This document shows positions 51,026 through 63,200 of a DNA stretch of 64,000 bases, one piece after another. The notes under the pieces are model-generated. The model searched no databases. It was not told where the DNA came from and saw nothing but the letters and a program-made list of their open reading frames with translations. Both the position numbers and the translations under genes were made by a program. Position 1 is the first letter of the stretch. The number at the start of each line of letters is the position of its first letter. Source of the DNA: Moniliella sp. 'wahieum' (Eukaryota; Basidiomycota; Moniliellomycetes; Moniliellales; Moniliellaceae); contig RSEE01000111.1 in the NCBI GenBank assembly GCA_003971905.1, positions 62,001-126,000 on the forward strand, read 5' to 3'.

Positions 51026-54000
51026 ATGTCGCGTCGGCACCAGACGCGTCCTCCCTCCCCCCGCCGCAGCTGGGCCTGGGCGCCGCGCCGATGCGCACGC
51101 CCGTCGCCTCCTCTGCCCCCCGTCTCCCGTCGCGCGCTGCCTCCGCGAGCCTCGGCCGCCGTGCACGCGGCAGCCTGGTCGGCCACACGCGCAGCGCCAG
51201 CGGCGCCAGCACCAGCACCAACCTCAGCGCCAGCCGTGGCATGCGCTTCCCGCGGTTGTCCGCCCTCGACCTGCCCCCATCCTCCCCCGTGGCTGACGCA
51301 GCGGCCGAGCTGTCGAGCGTGCTGGGCGTCGTGTCCTTTGCCGCGGACCGCGTCCTGCGCGAGTACCTCGCGTTTGACCCCCACTTCCATCTCTCCGCTC
51401 TTTGGCGCCAGTGGCTCGCGTTTGCCACTGTCAAGCAGACCCAGCTCTCCCCACTGCCGACTTTTTCTTCGAGTTTGTCGACCTGCCACGTCTCGCCAAC
51501 ATCTGGGCCCTGCCTTCTCACGCGCTTCCTCCGGCTGCCGCGACGGCTGTCCACAAGGCCAATTGTGCCACACTGCTCCATTTTGCCTGGCAGCTTCCTG
51601 AACTCCCAAGCCTGATCCAGAGCTCGATCCAGACGGCTCGGCTGCCGCCAGAGAGGCACAGTACTTTGACCCAGACCTGCTCGATGCACCGCTCCAGGTG
51701 CGGGACGATAGCCAACTTGCCATCACTCCCCGCCACTTTCTTCTTCACGTGATTCCAGCTCATTGGCCCTCCATCGATGCCCCAATTGTCAACGCCTACT
51801 TTTTCCTCCGCATTCGTTACACACCTCTCTCCCAGATCGTCCATGCGCTCCGAGGGTTGGACGAGAGGGTAATGACCCATCACCAAACGCGGGCTACCTG
51901 CCAAGCTGCTCTGGTTCAGGTTGGCAAGTCTTCAACTGTAGAACGTGACTGGGCTCAGCTGGTCCAAGCCGGTCGCCTCTCCACCGAAGAGCAAGCCAAT
52001 GCGGTCAATGAGGTCCTAGCGCTGATCAACGACTGGGTCGAAGCTGTGGAGGATATCCTGGTTCAGTACCTCGCTGCTCCCGCCTCCTCTTCTGATGCTA
52101 AAGTTGGCCAATTGGCGGCCGAGGAGATTACAGCAATTCTCCCGGTCGCACATGGGGCCGAGGAGTTGACGCTTCTCGTGCGCGAATTTTTGGAGCATCC
52201 CGAGTACCTCGACGCCCCCCCAGCCAACGAGCCTAGCTTCACCCTACCCAGCCGCTCTGTTCTTCGATCGGGACTCTCCTCGGCGCACTCTCGCCCGCCA
52301 CCTTCTTCAAGACGAGAGGTCCGGGCATCGTTGCCCCCGAACCTTCACCGCCAGAGATCCACCTCAGTCTCTTTTACCTTGCCCCACGTTCGGCCGTCAT
52401 CCGTTGCCCTCACTTCGCGTATTGGTGAGCGCATTCTGTTTGCCTCGGATGATGATGAGTTCACTTCGGCCCGGGCGGAGCAGCCGGATGCCAACGAGAC
52501 AGGTCTCAGTCGATCTCAGCGTCGCGCCATCCTCGAAGACTTGTCGAGCGACGAGGAAGAATCTGAGGTGGAGCAAGCCCAGTCAGACGCACCCAGTTCG
52601 GATGCCGAGCAAGCTCTGCCTGAAGCGACCCAGGACCCGGATGCACCTCATCCCGATATGGAGTCGGCATCGGAAATGTCCTCTGTTGCAGAAGACGTCG
52701 ACTCGGGCTCGGCTCTGCGTATTCCACCCCGACCCAAGGTCCCTCGTCCCCCGTCAGAGAAAGAGAGCCGCCGCGCCTGTCCAGGAGGAAGAGGCTGAAC
52801 CTGCCCCCATGCCCGAGAGCGACTACGACTATATCCCCCGTGAACAGCCTCAGGAGCGGGAGGCACGACCTAGCGTGGTACTCCCGCGCCGGCCACGGGC
52901 AGAACAAGGCGTGGCAAGACAACCCGAGGAGAGGCTGGCCTTTGGGCCCAACAATGAGCTTATTCGTACTACTGCGCCTCGTCCCCGCACCGGGCTCGTG
53001 AGTCGCCATCGAGGCCGAGGAGAAGAAAATGTGCAAGATCAAGAGCAGGGAAGAGACTCGTTTGATTCCCAAGGGGTGTGGCCCTCACCCTTTACCAAAC
53101 GCCGACTTACCAATGTCGAAAGTTCCACCCCCCTCGCCTCGCCCCAGCGTCGCCGTAAGAATCTGACCCAACCCGCAAAGAAGGCATCCAAAAGGCAGGA
53201 ACGCAGATTCGAGCGTTCTGATTCTGGTTCACGAGACGAGTCAGAGCAGCAGCCCCGGCCGAGTCATCACAACAGCCTCAAGAAGAAGAGTCCGAAAGGC
53301 TTGCGCCCCAGCCACCGCATCGAACCCGCCCTACATCCGCATCGGCAAGTACTGCCACTGGCCAAGTCAAAGCTTCAGGCCGAAGGAGCCAGCAGAGAGA
53401 TGCCGAACTGGTCCAAAGGTTATCGCTTGAGCAACGGAGGCAAGTGCTTCTCAGTATGATGGACGAGTCAGATGTGTTGGAGTTCGATTCCCAGCCTTTA
53501 TCCGAATCCCAAGGATCAATTGGGAACCAAGGGCGCACTGGGGCCACAAGATCTGCTGAGATGGCCCTAGGGTCGCAAGCCTCCCCCGAGCCTCAACAGG
53601 ATGAGGAGGTGCGTCCTGCACCGGCACCTCCAGCACTCCCAGACTTGGGGAACATCGAGAACGATGGAGGCGCGCTAGAGTTTACCACTCTCGATATAGA
53701 ATTTCCGCCGCTTGAGGACGCCCCCGAGCCGCCTGGAGAACAGGAGGACCAGCCATTGCCTGTTTCGCCCCCTCCACGGGACACTCCTCTTGTCGATTCA
53801 GGGCGTCGTGCGGCGACGCGTCCTGTGGCACCCGTCACAGAAGAGACGGAAGGAGGTTTCGAAGAATGAATTTGCTGAGAGGGTGCAGCTGGAACACACG
53901 CATCAATTGGGAGAGGGAAGGGGCCGAGCAGCTGCACTCGGGGGGAGGCTGCCCCATGCCTCAAAGATTATGACCCCCCAAGAAATGCAGAGGAATATCC

Positions 54001-55277
54001 GACACCTCATGGAAGCTAAGGAACTTGCTGACCGCGGACAGAGGTGGGCCTATGTTCCCCCCACTCGTACCGATCCTCCGCGGCCCAAGGTTTCCATCCG
54101 CCAGGCACCCCCGACAGCCTCCACGCGTCCCCCGCATCTTGCTCCGCGGCGCGATCCCCCCGCTGGGTTCCGATCGATGGCAGGCCTGGGCCGTCAGAGG
54201 TGGACGGAGAAGGAGTCGGATACGTTGGTCAAGCGAGTGGCGTGGATCAGCTATTGGCTCGCCAGGGATGGTGGAGCATCGAGAGCAATCCCAACAATGG
54301 GAGAGAAGCGGATTTGGGGGCTGGTGCGCTACTACCACGGCACCAACGGCGTTTATGACCACTCTCTCGTCCGTTTTGAACAGGGCACACGCTTCCGCGA
54401 TCGCGTTCGCACGCTGCTCGATGAGCAAATGAGCCGAGGACTGCCAGAACCGTGGTGGGTCAAGCGCTTTATGGGCTACAGTGAACACGTACGTCCTCTT
54501 TCCTTCAGTTTTTCATTTGGATATGACCTAACCCTCCCACCACCAGCTACTTTTTAAGCAGGTCCGTCTTCAACAACGTGAGCGCCAGCGCGCCTGGGAC
54601 CTGCAGCACGGCGCTGACGTGTCGGATGAGGAGCTGCGCATGTCCTCCGACTCGGAGGCGGAGCGCATCCCTCTTGATGAGCTTACCCCGGAGCAGAGGC
54701 AGCTCCTTGAAATGCCGAGCTGGTCTGGGCGCGCGACTCGGAACCCCACCCCAAGCGGGAGCTTCTCCGGCTCTCTGCGGTTCATAACCAAGCCCAGGCC
54801 GGGATCCGGGTAATGGAGACGTTGGAAGAGCGTCGGCGGATCCTCCGGGGAAATGAGTCAGAAAACGAAGATCGTGGTTGGTTCTCTGAACTTGAAGAAA
54901 CCGACGGCGCAGATGGCTCCGAAGAGGAACAGGATGAGTTGGACGAAGGCAGTCAGGGGCAGCGGGAACAGGACCAGGACCAAGACCAAGATCAAGATCC
55001 TGATCAAGAAAAATTCCATGAAGAGCAAGACATGGAGGCAGACCAAGCCCCCGCTCGTCTTGGAACGGATCATTCCCAACGAAGTGATAGTCATGCCCGA
55101 CCCCGAGCCTCTTCTTCCCCTCCCCTGAACCTCCCACGACTGGTATGCAGCTTCGCTCCAGGGCCAACCCTTCTCAGTCGTCCCATCCGTCCCAGCTCAT
55201 CCCGGCCGCGGCCTCGGCCCCGGCCACGCCCAGCCACCGATGAGCCTCTTTCCAAGCGCCTGCGTCGGCGGGTTTAA
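51026..55277 (+). CDS. large nuclear protein with Myb/SANT-like domain (possible telomere/chromatin-binding factor)
   Basis: The N-terminal part (51300-52200) is helical: AAELSSVLGVVSFAADRVLR, then DPHFHLSALWRQWLAFATV, TPRHFLLHVIPAHWPSI, VNAYFFLRIRYTPLSQIVHA and LALINDWVEAVEDILVQYLA. A long acidic Ser/Pro/Arg-rich middle follows (52250-53870). Near 54190-54440 a Myb-like region reads RQRWTEKESDTLVKRVAWIS, WGLVRYYHGTNGVYDHSLVR and FRDRVRTLLDEQM. Its spacing recalls the C-terminal Myb of TRF/Taz1-type telomere proteins, whose N-terminus is a helical dimerisation domain, but similarity is weak. An intron fits at 54490-54546. The C-terminal part has a DQDQDQ acidic stretch (54970-55010) and ends with the NLS-like SKRLRRRV at 55277. 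The start and several frame joints are uncertain. Confidence 0.5.
54490..54546 (+). other. predicted intron of the Myb/SANT gene
   Basis: GTACGT donor after GYSEH codons and CCACCAG acceptor before LLFKQVRLQQRERQ; 57 bases, typical size for this genome. Confidence 0.6.
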
Positions 55278-57240
55278 CCTTTGGCATTGCTCTCTCCCGC
55301 TCCTATGTTTGTGTCCCTTGTTTGATGTGATTGTTTTCTATTCTGTGATTCTTTTGTATTCTCGATCGCGATCCCCCTTTTGCCTGGGCAGGGAATACGA
55401 CTGGGACTGGCTCAGGTACAGGTGAGAAGTCCGGTTGCCCGTCAAAGGGTCTCAGGCACCCCAGACCCTTGGGCCGCAGCTGCAGCGTATATATGGAACG
55501 TGCGTGAAAGAGATTGGATTCAAGGTGGTGTATATGTATGCGAGAAAAGGACGAAGTATAAACTATTGCAGTGGCTCAGCGCCGAATGCGTTTGAAGGAC
55601 ACGTTCATGCGGACAAAGCGAAGTATGCTGGGCGCGGCTCAGTACCTCAATACTCAACAACACTGATTCAGTGGGCAGAATCAGCTAAGGGGACTGCAAT
55701 CTCTTCACGGCTTCGCGATGGGCAGGAGGAATCGGCGGATGGCTGGCGATATAAACGTTAAACTCTATGGTAGCTCTATTAACACGCGCCGATAAGATAA
55801 CAAAATCCAAACACCTGTCGAGACTGTCCCTGAATGTCTCCTATACCAACCTCCAACCCCTGTACGCGTTGTCCCGGCTACGCCAGTCACCTACTCCCCT
55901 CCTGTCTTTCTTCGGCACTCCACAGAGCCAGAACTCTCTCAGCTAGTGCCTGCTGGTGCTCTCATCAAACGCTCCTATCTACACGCTTTCAATAACGTTT
56001 TCACCAAACATCGTAGATCTCAGTTTGACTGACATGTTGACATCCGATCGGGGTGTTATCGTTATCAGCGCTCTCTGACAGCATTCAAGCTTTGAGTGAT
56101 GAGCGTGTGTGGCTCGTACAATTAGTTTATAGTCCTGCTGTTGCTTGTCACATCTGCCTATCACAAAAGCTCTTTTTTTGACGCGAGCACCCCTCTTGCT
56201 TCACCTTTGTGACTTGCCATGATCTAACACAAAACGAGATCGGGAAGCTGAGCCACCTCCGTAGTTTGGCTTGGACATTTAGTGGTGGCATGCCGAACAA
56301 AAGTGATTGGTGGGGGCTTTTACCACGGCGGATGGCAAATGATTAACCGTGGAACATGCTACTCGCACAGCTGTCTCCACAGAGAAAGGCTCTCTGATCG
56401 TTCCGACGACTGCTCATGCACTCATGCATCATGGAGACGTTGGTTCCAAAAGAAGCGGCACATGGCTGCAATTAAACCATGGCTTGTCCGGGAGGGGGGA
56501 TGTGCACGTTGGAAGCGAGTCAAGAACACGAGAAGTACGTGACGACGTGTGAAAATGATAAGGCACAGAGCCGTCTCGGCTCTGTGGAGACGCGTCGAAG
56601 GGAGATCACAGGTGAGGCCAGATCTTTTTATCGAGGTAGAGGCAGCATTGAGAAGAGATTGGTTGCCAGGATGTGGGAATCAGTATCTAGCGGTGAAAGG
56701 GTATTGCTCCCAAGTGCTAGAAGTGAATATATATGGCAGCTTGACCTGATTCAGGATCGACAAACAAAACAGGCAGTATCCATGGTATCGACAATGGAAG
56801 GGGATTGGTCAATCGCAGATAAGGGAACACAGAAAGGAGGGAGAAGAGCAGCGAGACCGATATCAAGCCGAGGAAAGAAAAGCGAAAGGGCGAGGGACTG
56901 GTTATAGACCGAATATAAGCTGGACGCACATAAAAAGTGGGATCGAGATCGGCGATAGTATCGCTAAACACAGCCGGGCGAAGATAAACGCAGGATAACT
57001 TAAAGATAAACAGAGGATTGATGTGGTGATAAGGCAGAAGAGAGTGGCGGGTGAATCTTCGTCACATGCCAGAAGGAGTAACTAAGAAGCCCAGCGGTGT
57101 AATCAGTTTGGTCGTTCAGTACATGAAAGAGATAGAGAGTGTAGAACGGCATTGACATTCCGTCTTTCCAATGCTTTTTTTCGTTTCTCTCTCTCGGCAT
57201 GGACGTTTACCTTTTCTCTCACTCTCGATTAGGCACTCTC
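55278..57240. other. gene-free region with a possible copia RNase H relic
   Basis: At 55470-55760 a plus-strand frame reads LQRIYGTCVKEIGFKVVYMY, then EGHVHADKAKYAGRGSVPQY and LIQWAESAKGTAISSR, which loosely follows the copia RNase H order (RxLRYLKGT, GYxDADxAGD, xxWxS). The catalytic residues are not clear. The frame at 56479-56907 matches nothing I know. No host gene is supported. Confidence 0.35.
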
Positions 57241-57283
57241 ACTTAGGCAAGCTGTAAGTTCATAAGTCACTTTCCCCGGGAGG

Positions 57284-57291
57284 CTATAAAA
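57284..57291 (+). promoter_or_regulatory. isolated TATA box with pyrimidine-rich downstream region
   Basis: TATAAAAT in AGGCTATAAAATGCACTG, followed by a C/T-rich stretch (57300-57360) as in strong fungal promoters or LTRs, but no gene follows. It may be a solo LTR or a promoter relic. Confidence 0.3.
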
Positions 57292-57299
57292 TGCACTGT

Positions 57300-60200
57300 A
57301 GTCTCACCTTTCCCTATACGCTTTGACCACACCTATACTCCCTCCTTCCTTTCACGTTGAGCATATGCGTTGACTACCTCTGTTACTGTCATTCCTGAGT
57401 TATATTGATCGTCGCGACCACATATGCTTTCACCTTTATCGGCCACCTATAGTTATCGCCTTTGTACTTCCCACATAGGGTTCTCAGATCTCATGTCCTG
57501 TCTCGACGAGGGGTATACATCGACCTCTCGTAATAGGATGGAGATCAGGTCATGAAGAGACAAGGCAAAACCAAAAAGCCTCGAGACTACAGCTACTAGG
57601 GGAAGTGGCTGTTGGTTGGGCAGAGACCTTTTAGTGGAGGTCCCTCACAGTTTCCACGTGATGTGCGAGGTATTGACAGGCTGCCAGACCTGAGATCTCG
57701 GAGCCAACTGGACCTTCAAGCGCTTCAAAAGGGAAACATTATGAGCGCACCGGCACGGTCCTTGTTGAGTGTTGTGTTGGTCAGTAACACGATCCCCCCA
57801 AGCACTGATCGCCGTGTGTGCAATAAGCTGAACGCTCACATACGCCTCCGATCGGTCAGATCGGTGGCATACTGCTCTTACGGCAAAAAGGTGAGGAGAC
57901 GATGTCGATGATGCAGAGCCCCCACCACGCTTGTGTGGGGTTAAGCTCCAAGACGTTTGGGGGCAGACGTGTGTCAGAGTAGGGTGATGGATGTCGATGA
58001 TCTGAGCCCAGATCGCCCGATCCGGCAGGAGGCAGCAGTGCACTGGTCTCATCAACTCGAGCGATCCCTTGCTAACTGACTATCCACTTTTGTCCATCGA
58101 ACCGCATTCTATTCTTCTCGTTCCACCATCGCGGTTCTAAGACTCTGGCCACCGCTCTGGGAGTTCAACACACGCGCTCTGAAGAAGGCTCAGCAGGGCT
58201 CATCAGCAGCTTTTAACCACTGAGCTTGAGAGCGCGCTGAGCTCAGACTGAGCTCTCAGCACCAGGCTCAGTCTACTAGTAGAGAGAGCACGATCCATGG
58301 TATCTGAAGTGTCCCCAACACATGATCCACTGCATGTGTGTACAGATGGTTGTGGTTCGTGGGGATGGAGAGAAGGAACGCATCCGGCCTCAGCGCACTC
58401 AGCATCAGTGTCACAAAATGGCACGAGGTCTGATGCGTTTCTTTCGTGCTGAGAGCCTCAGCGCTGAGGGTCAGCGATGGGGCTCATCGCTCCGAGCTCA
58501 GCTACCATGCATATGAGTGTTTTTCTTATTGACTTTACTTCCTGCTGACTGCACTTCCTAGTGCATATATTTGTCGGTCGGGTTGGTCCACACCCCGGAT
58601 TTGCATACCCAGCACACGCCGTGCTTTAGCGCGTATTGCGCTCAGCCTGAGCACTCAATAACAGGTAAGTGTTCGTGAGGTACTTTCGGGCTGTGTGGGG
58701 TACAGGTAGTGGTGCGTGACCGGGGCACAGTGCATGACCAACGAAGCTTTTGATGGGGCGATGCGTGGCGTCACCTGGCGGCCTTACGCGGTCTGATGTC
58801 GCTCTGAGATCTGAGCCTTTCTGAGGTCTAGGGACGCCTGAGTCGCGGGTGCGTCTGAACGTGAACGTTGAACGTTAACCTAAACTCTGATTGGATCGCT
58901 GTGGTCTATGACCCAAGCATGCACTGATTGGATGAACATGAACTGCACTCACATTCTTAATGGCAACAATGACCCAAAATCTACCATGAGAGAAGAGAAA
59001 CCCCAATCTGAGAGGTGTGCTCATACGTGAGGTCATGACGGCCGCGATGAGGTCGTCGGTGGCAACTCTTCAGCCCTGTTACGTGTTATGCCGCTCATAT
59101 GAGGCCATGCGGACTGCCCCACTTGGGCCCATATATGCCCTGTTTTGCACGTTTTGGACCCGTTCTAGTATCCCTCCCATTAACACCCTCTCGCGGTCAT
59201 TTCCTCAGACTCAGACAGGCTTCAAGCTTCAAGCTTCACTCCGCCCCCGCGTCTCACTGACATTGTTTAGCGTTGAACTTAGCCCTCTTTTATGGAGACT
59301 CTCCGACGAGCCTTGCTGGTTATACCGATTTAGCGCTTACCCCACATTTGCTGTGATGTGGTTGTGGCCAATTGTAGTTGCGGCGGTGGCCGTACAGTTA
59401 AACTGTTCTACGTGTAACTAGTAACTATTAACTGCGCCACACAATTGGGCTGCGGTCGTGTCCTGGCTGCCGGATATGCCGGGTATATACTGGGCACCGC
59501 TACCCCGCTTTGGGTGGCCAATATCCTATCCCATCGCAGTCAGTACCTAGCACGACGGGGTTCTACTCTACTACTACTGCGGCGGGAGGATGGGGGCCCT
59601 GGTCACTGGGCACATGTCGGACCATGTCAAAACGTCAATGAATACGGAATCGTCCCGCATCATGCATCGCACTGAATATCCTCCAACATGTAAGCATGCA
59701 GTACCTGATGCGAACGTGTCAGTTTCTCGATGTAGCACCTCGTAGCGGCCCCTGGTCGACTGGTCGAATCGTCCCTCCACATCCCCACTGACCTTGAAGC
59801 TTGAAGCTCTTTAAGCTTGAAGCATGACCGGTCCGGTGACCGGCCGTGGCAAGCCGCGGCTTTGGCGCAGGCACCTCAGACACTGGAGAGTTGGACGTTA
59901 GGTGGGTGGGGGCTGGAGGGCGGTGTGGGGTTTAGAAGCGGGCACCAGGGTCTGTTGGTTCGGGACCTATATCGTGTCGAACGTCCACATGCCTCCACAG
60001 CGCCTCTAGCACCTAGCTTGCGTTGCCCCCCCCCACCCGCCACCCGCCACCCGCCATTCGTACCGTGCATGGCGAAGGTGGTGCCACGACCACCAGTAGC
60101 TTGTAGTACCTTGTACCGTACCGGGTACCTTTCTCCGTTTTACTCGCACCAGGCTGCGCCGGGCTGAGCTAGCGCGGAGCTCAGCTGGGCCCCAGCCGAC

Positions 60201-63200
60201 GAGCTTGAAGCTTAACGTCTTCATCAATCCTTGTAATCGAGTAATCCCTGTAATCCCTGTGCGCGGTCATCGATCATCTCATCATCTAGCGGATTACGGA
60301 TGGTACGGCACTAATCAAGGCACCCTGATGCACCCCAAACCACCGCGGACCCGCCCCACCCCACAAGCACGTGTTGCGATGGGCAGGCTTGACGCGTGGA
60401 GGAGATGACAGCATGATGACAGCACTGCGTCTGGCGTAACACTTGCGCTGATGGAAGGTGGGACACCGATGCGCAGCCACGTGCGGCAGCGTCGTAGTGG
60501 ACCAACCACATCCCCTGCACCCCTGGCGCCATCAGTCTCTGCCAGCCTGAAGCTTCAAGCTTCAATGATTGGGCGCTCAGACTGAGCACGGCGCACTACT
60601 GGGTCGAGATTGGGATGGAGTGATGGTGAGATCTGCCATCTGCCATCTGAGATCTGACGCGCGGATGGCGCGTAAGCGGGACAGCGGGGGGGGTTCTGAT
60701 CGAACTGATCCGAGTAACGCCTGCGAGCATCAGGCGTTGCTTGGTGCGTGCCATCATGCAACACGTGTCACACATCACGTGTTTCCATGTCATGCATGTC
60801 ATGCATGTCGCATGTCGCATGTCGCATGTGCATGCTTGATCACCAATCACCGACCATTGCATCATCCATCATCCTCAGACGTCACGCATCACACGTTACA
60901 GAACATCTCGATCAGCGATCGATCACTAACACTAAGGTACTAAGTACTAACTGGCTAGGGTTATCGATCATCGTGCATCATGCATCATGCATCATGTCGG
61001 TCTGAATAGGGTTTGCCCTGGTCTGTAACCAGGTAACGTGTAACCTTCTGTAGCCTGCAACATGCAACTCTGGTTAAGAAAAGAAAGCCACCGACTCAGA
61101 TGGACCCGCCGCCCACACTGGCTTGCATCTTTTGGCCAAGCCAGGTCCCTGTGCACCACACCAAAGTCGCGCAACCCGCATGACGATCTCCTTCTGCGCC
61201 CCCATCCATCCTCCCACTCACAACTACACTGCACCCACTTTCCCCCTGTAATCAATAATTGCTCAAACAGAATAGTGTTTAGCCGACCTTCTCCCGTCAA
61301 AAGGGTCAAGCTTCCAACCTCATAGGCCAGTGGTACCCATTGCATCAACGGTCAAAACGGTCACCTCTCTCTATACGCACCAAAAAGTCTGCCCCCAATA
61401 CCAGATCTCAGTCTCCGATCACCAGTCGCCCCATACCGCGATGGATCGGCCCTGAATGAGCCTCGTTTGACCTTGCGCCAGCTTGCAGCAATAAGATCAA
61501 TGAGATCAATGAGATCAATGAGATCTGCGATTCTGAGAGCCCTGGAGCCGGTGCCTGCCAAAAAAGCTTACCCTAGGAGACGGCGCAACCATCTTCATGA
61601 TCCATTCAACGTTGAGTTCAGCGTTCATGCCACCTGTGGTGAAGGTAAGAGGCTGTGTTTGACGTTTATACCACCACACATCAGTACATAAGTCAAGCCA
61701 AAAAAGAACAGAAGAAGCTCAGGCGGAGGCTGCCACCGAACACGCGATGGATTGACCCCGGATGCGTTTGATGGTGGTACTGAGTACTGAGACTGAGTAC
61801 TGATGCTGAGCGCGATGGACCACTTAATTAGGCACGCTTTCGAGCGGACAGGGCGTATGGGTTGAGATGTCGCCAAGCCAAGCAGGACACACAGCAAACT
61901 ATTATATACAGCCGTGACAAAAGCATCTCTGACAAGAGGTGGGATCTGAGATCTGAGAGAGCAGGTGAGTGTGCAGCCCCAACCCTCGACTGCTCTGCGG
62001 ATTCTATGGCCTGAGGTCTGAGGCTTAGACCTGAGGGTGAAACACTGCGGCTGATCCGCGGAGACGATCGTATGATGGGGCGCACGGTCCTGCCCGCGTG
62101 GTCTGTGCGTGTCTGTACTCAAAAGTATTGAACCACCAAAGGGATTCTTGATGAAGACATCTCGAGCACGATGGTCGATAGGCAAAGTGTCGTGTTTCGA
62201 CCATCGATCATTTGTGGTATGAATACGATGAGAACCCACGAAACATATGCTCTGCGGGACATCCAGCCGAGAGAGGGCTACGAGGCCTCCGGCGATCTGA
62301 CGCGGACACAGGATCTGAGATCTGAGATTCTGAGGTCTGAAATCGAGAGGGGGAGAAACTTTTGGAGGATCTCTTACCGATGTTCCGATCCTGGGCGCAT
62401 CACATGCTCACATGACTTGCACGAGAGTGTTTGCATGAGCATGAGCAGGACTAAGTACTAATGGGCGACGTATGGCGTGGCATACGCATCAACAACGCCA
62501 CAACCTAATGGAGGTAAATGGGCTTGTCTTATCTGCCCGCATCATCATCGTCATATCAGGACACCTAAGTTGGTGATCGGCCGGTCCGGTGATCGATCTT
62601 CCCGACGGAGCACCGGGGACCCAGCCATGCCTGCCGCGGTTCGATGGCGGTATTGAACTTGAAGCTTGAAGCTTGAAGCTTGACCGGCTGGGAGCACAGA
62701 GGTATTATACTGAGGCCCGAGGTCAGCCAGGTCAGTCTCAGTGCCCGACCGTAGTAGTGGTAGGCGGAGCATCGACCTGGCACATGTCACGTACATCACA
62801 CAAGGGACAGTACAGTTGGGCATTGCGGCCGATGATGGTTCGGGGGAGAGCAACGGTTACCGGTTTTGATTATCGCGTTACGTGTTACGACTGAATTATT
62901 GCATGGCGAACGAACGGAAAGCTTAAAGAGATCGTTGTCATTTAATCCACCCCCGGGCGTTTGCGATCGAGGTCCGAGAGCCCGACGCCCTGCCGTCAAG
63001 CTATGCTCTCTACGAAGAACCAACACGCTGGAGTGCTTGGTGCTTGACAAGAGGCTTGACACACACTTGACAGTTGCGAGGAAGCTTGAAAGCAAACCCA
63101 TAACGCGTAACGCTAGCAACACATACGCTCAGCGCGCTCAACGTCTTGTAACGTAACGAAAGAGAGGCTATACCGCTAAAAGGTATCTAAGACGAGGCTA

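Noticed and set aside
56479-56907. Plus-strand open frame of 142 codons considered as a transposon polyprotein piece
   Set aside because: No protease, integrase or reverse transcriptase motif could be recognised, and its neighbours are non-coding.
61625-62239. Minus-strand open frame of 204 codons in the right arm
   Set aside because: It spans AGATCT and GTACTGA repeat blocks and shows no conserved motif; it is probably chance in a region of mixed composition.
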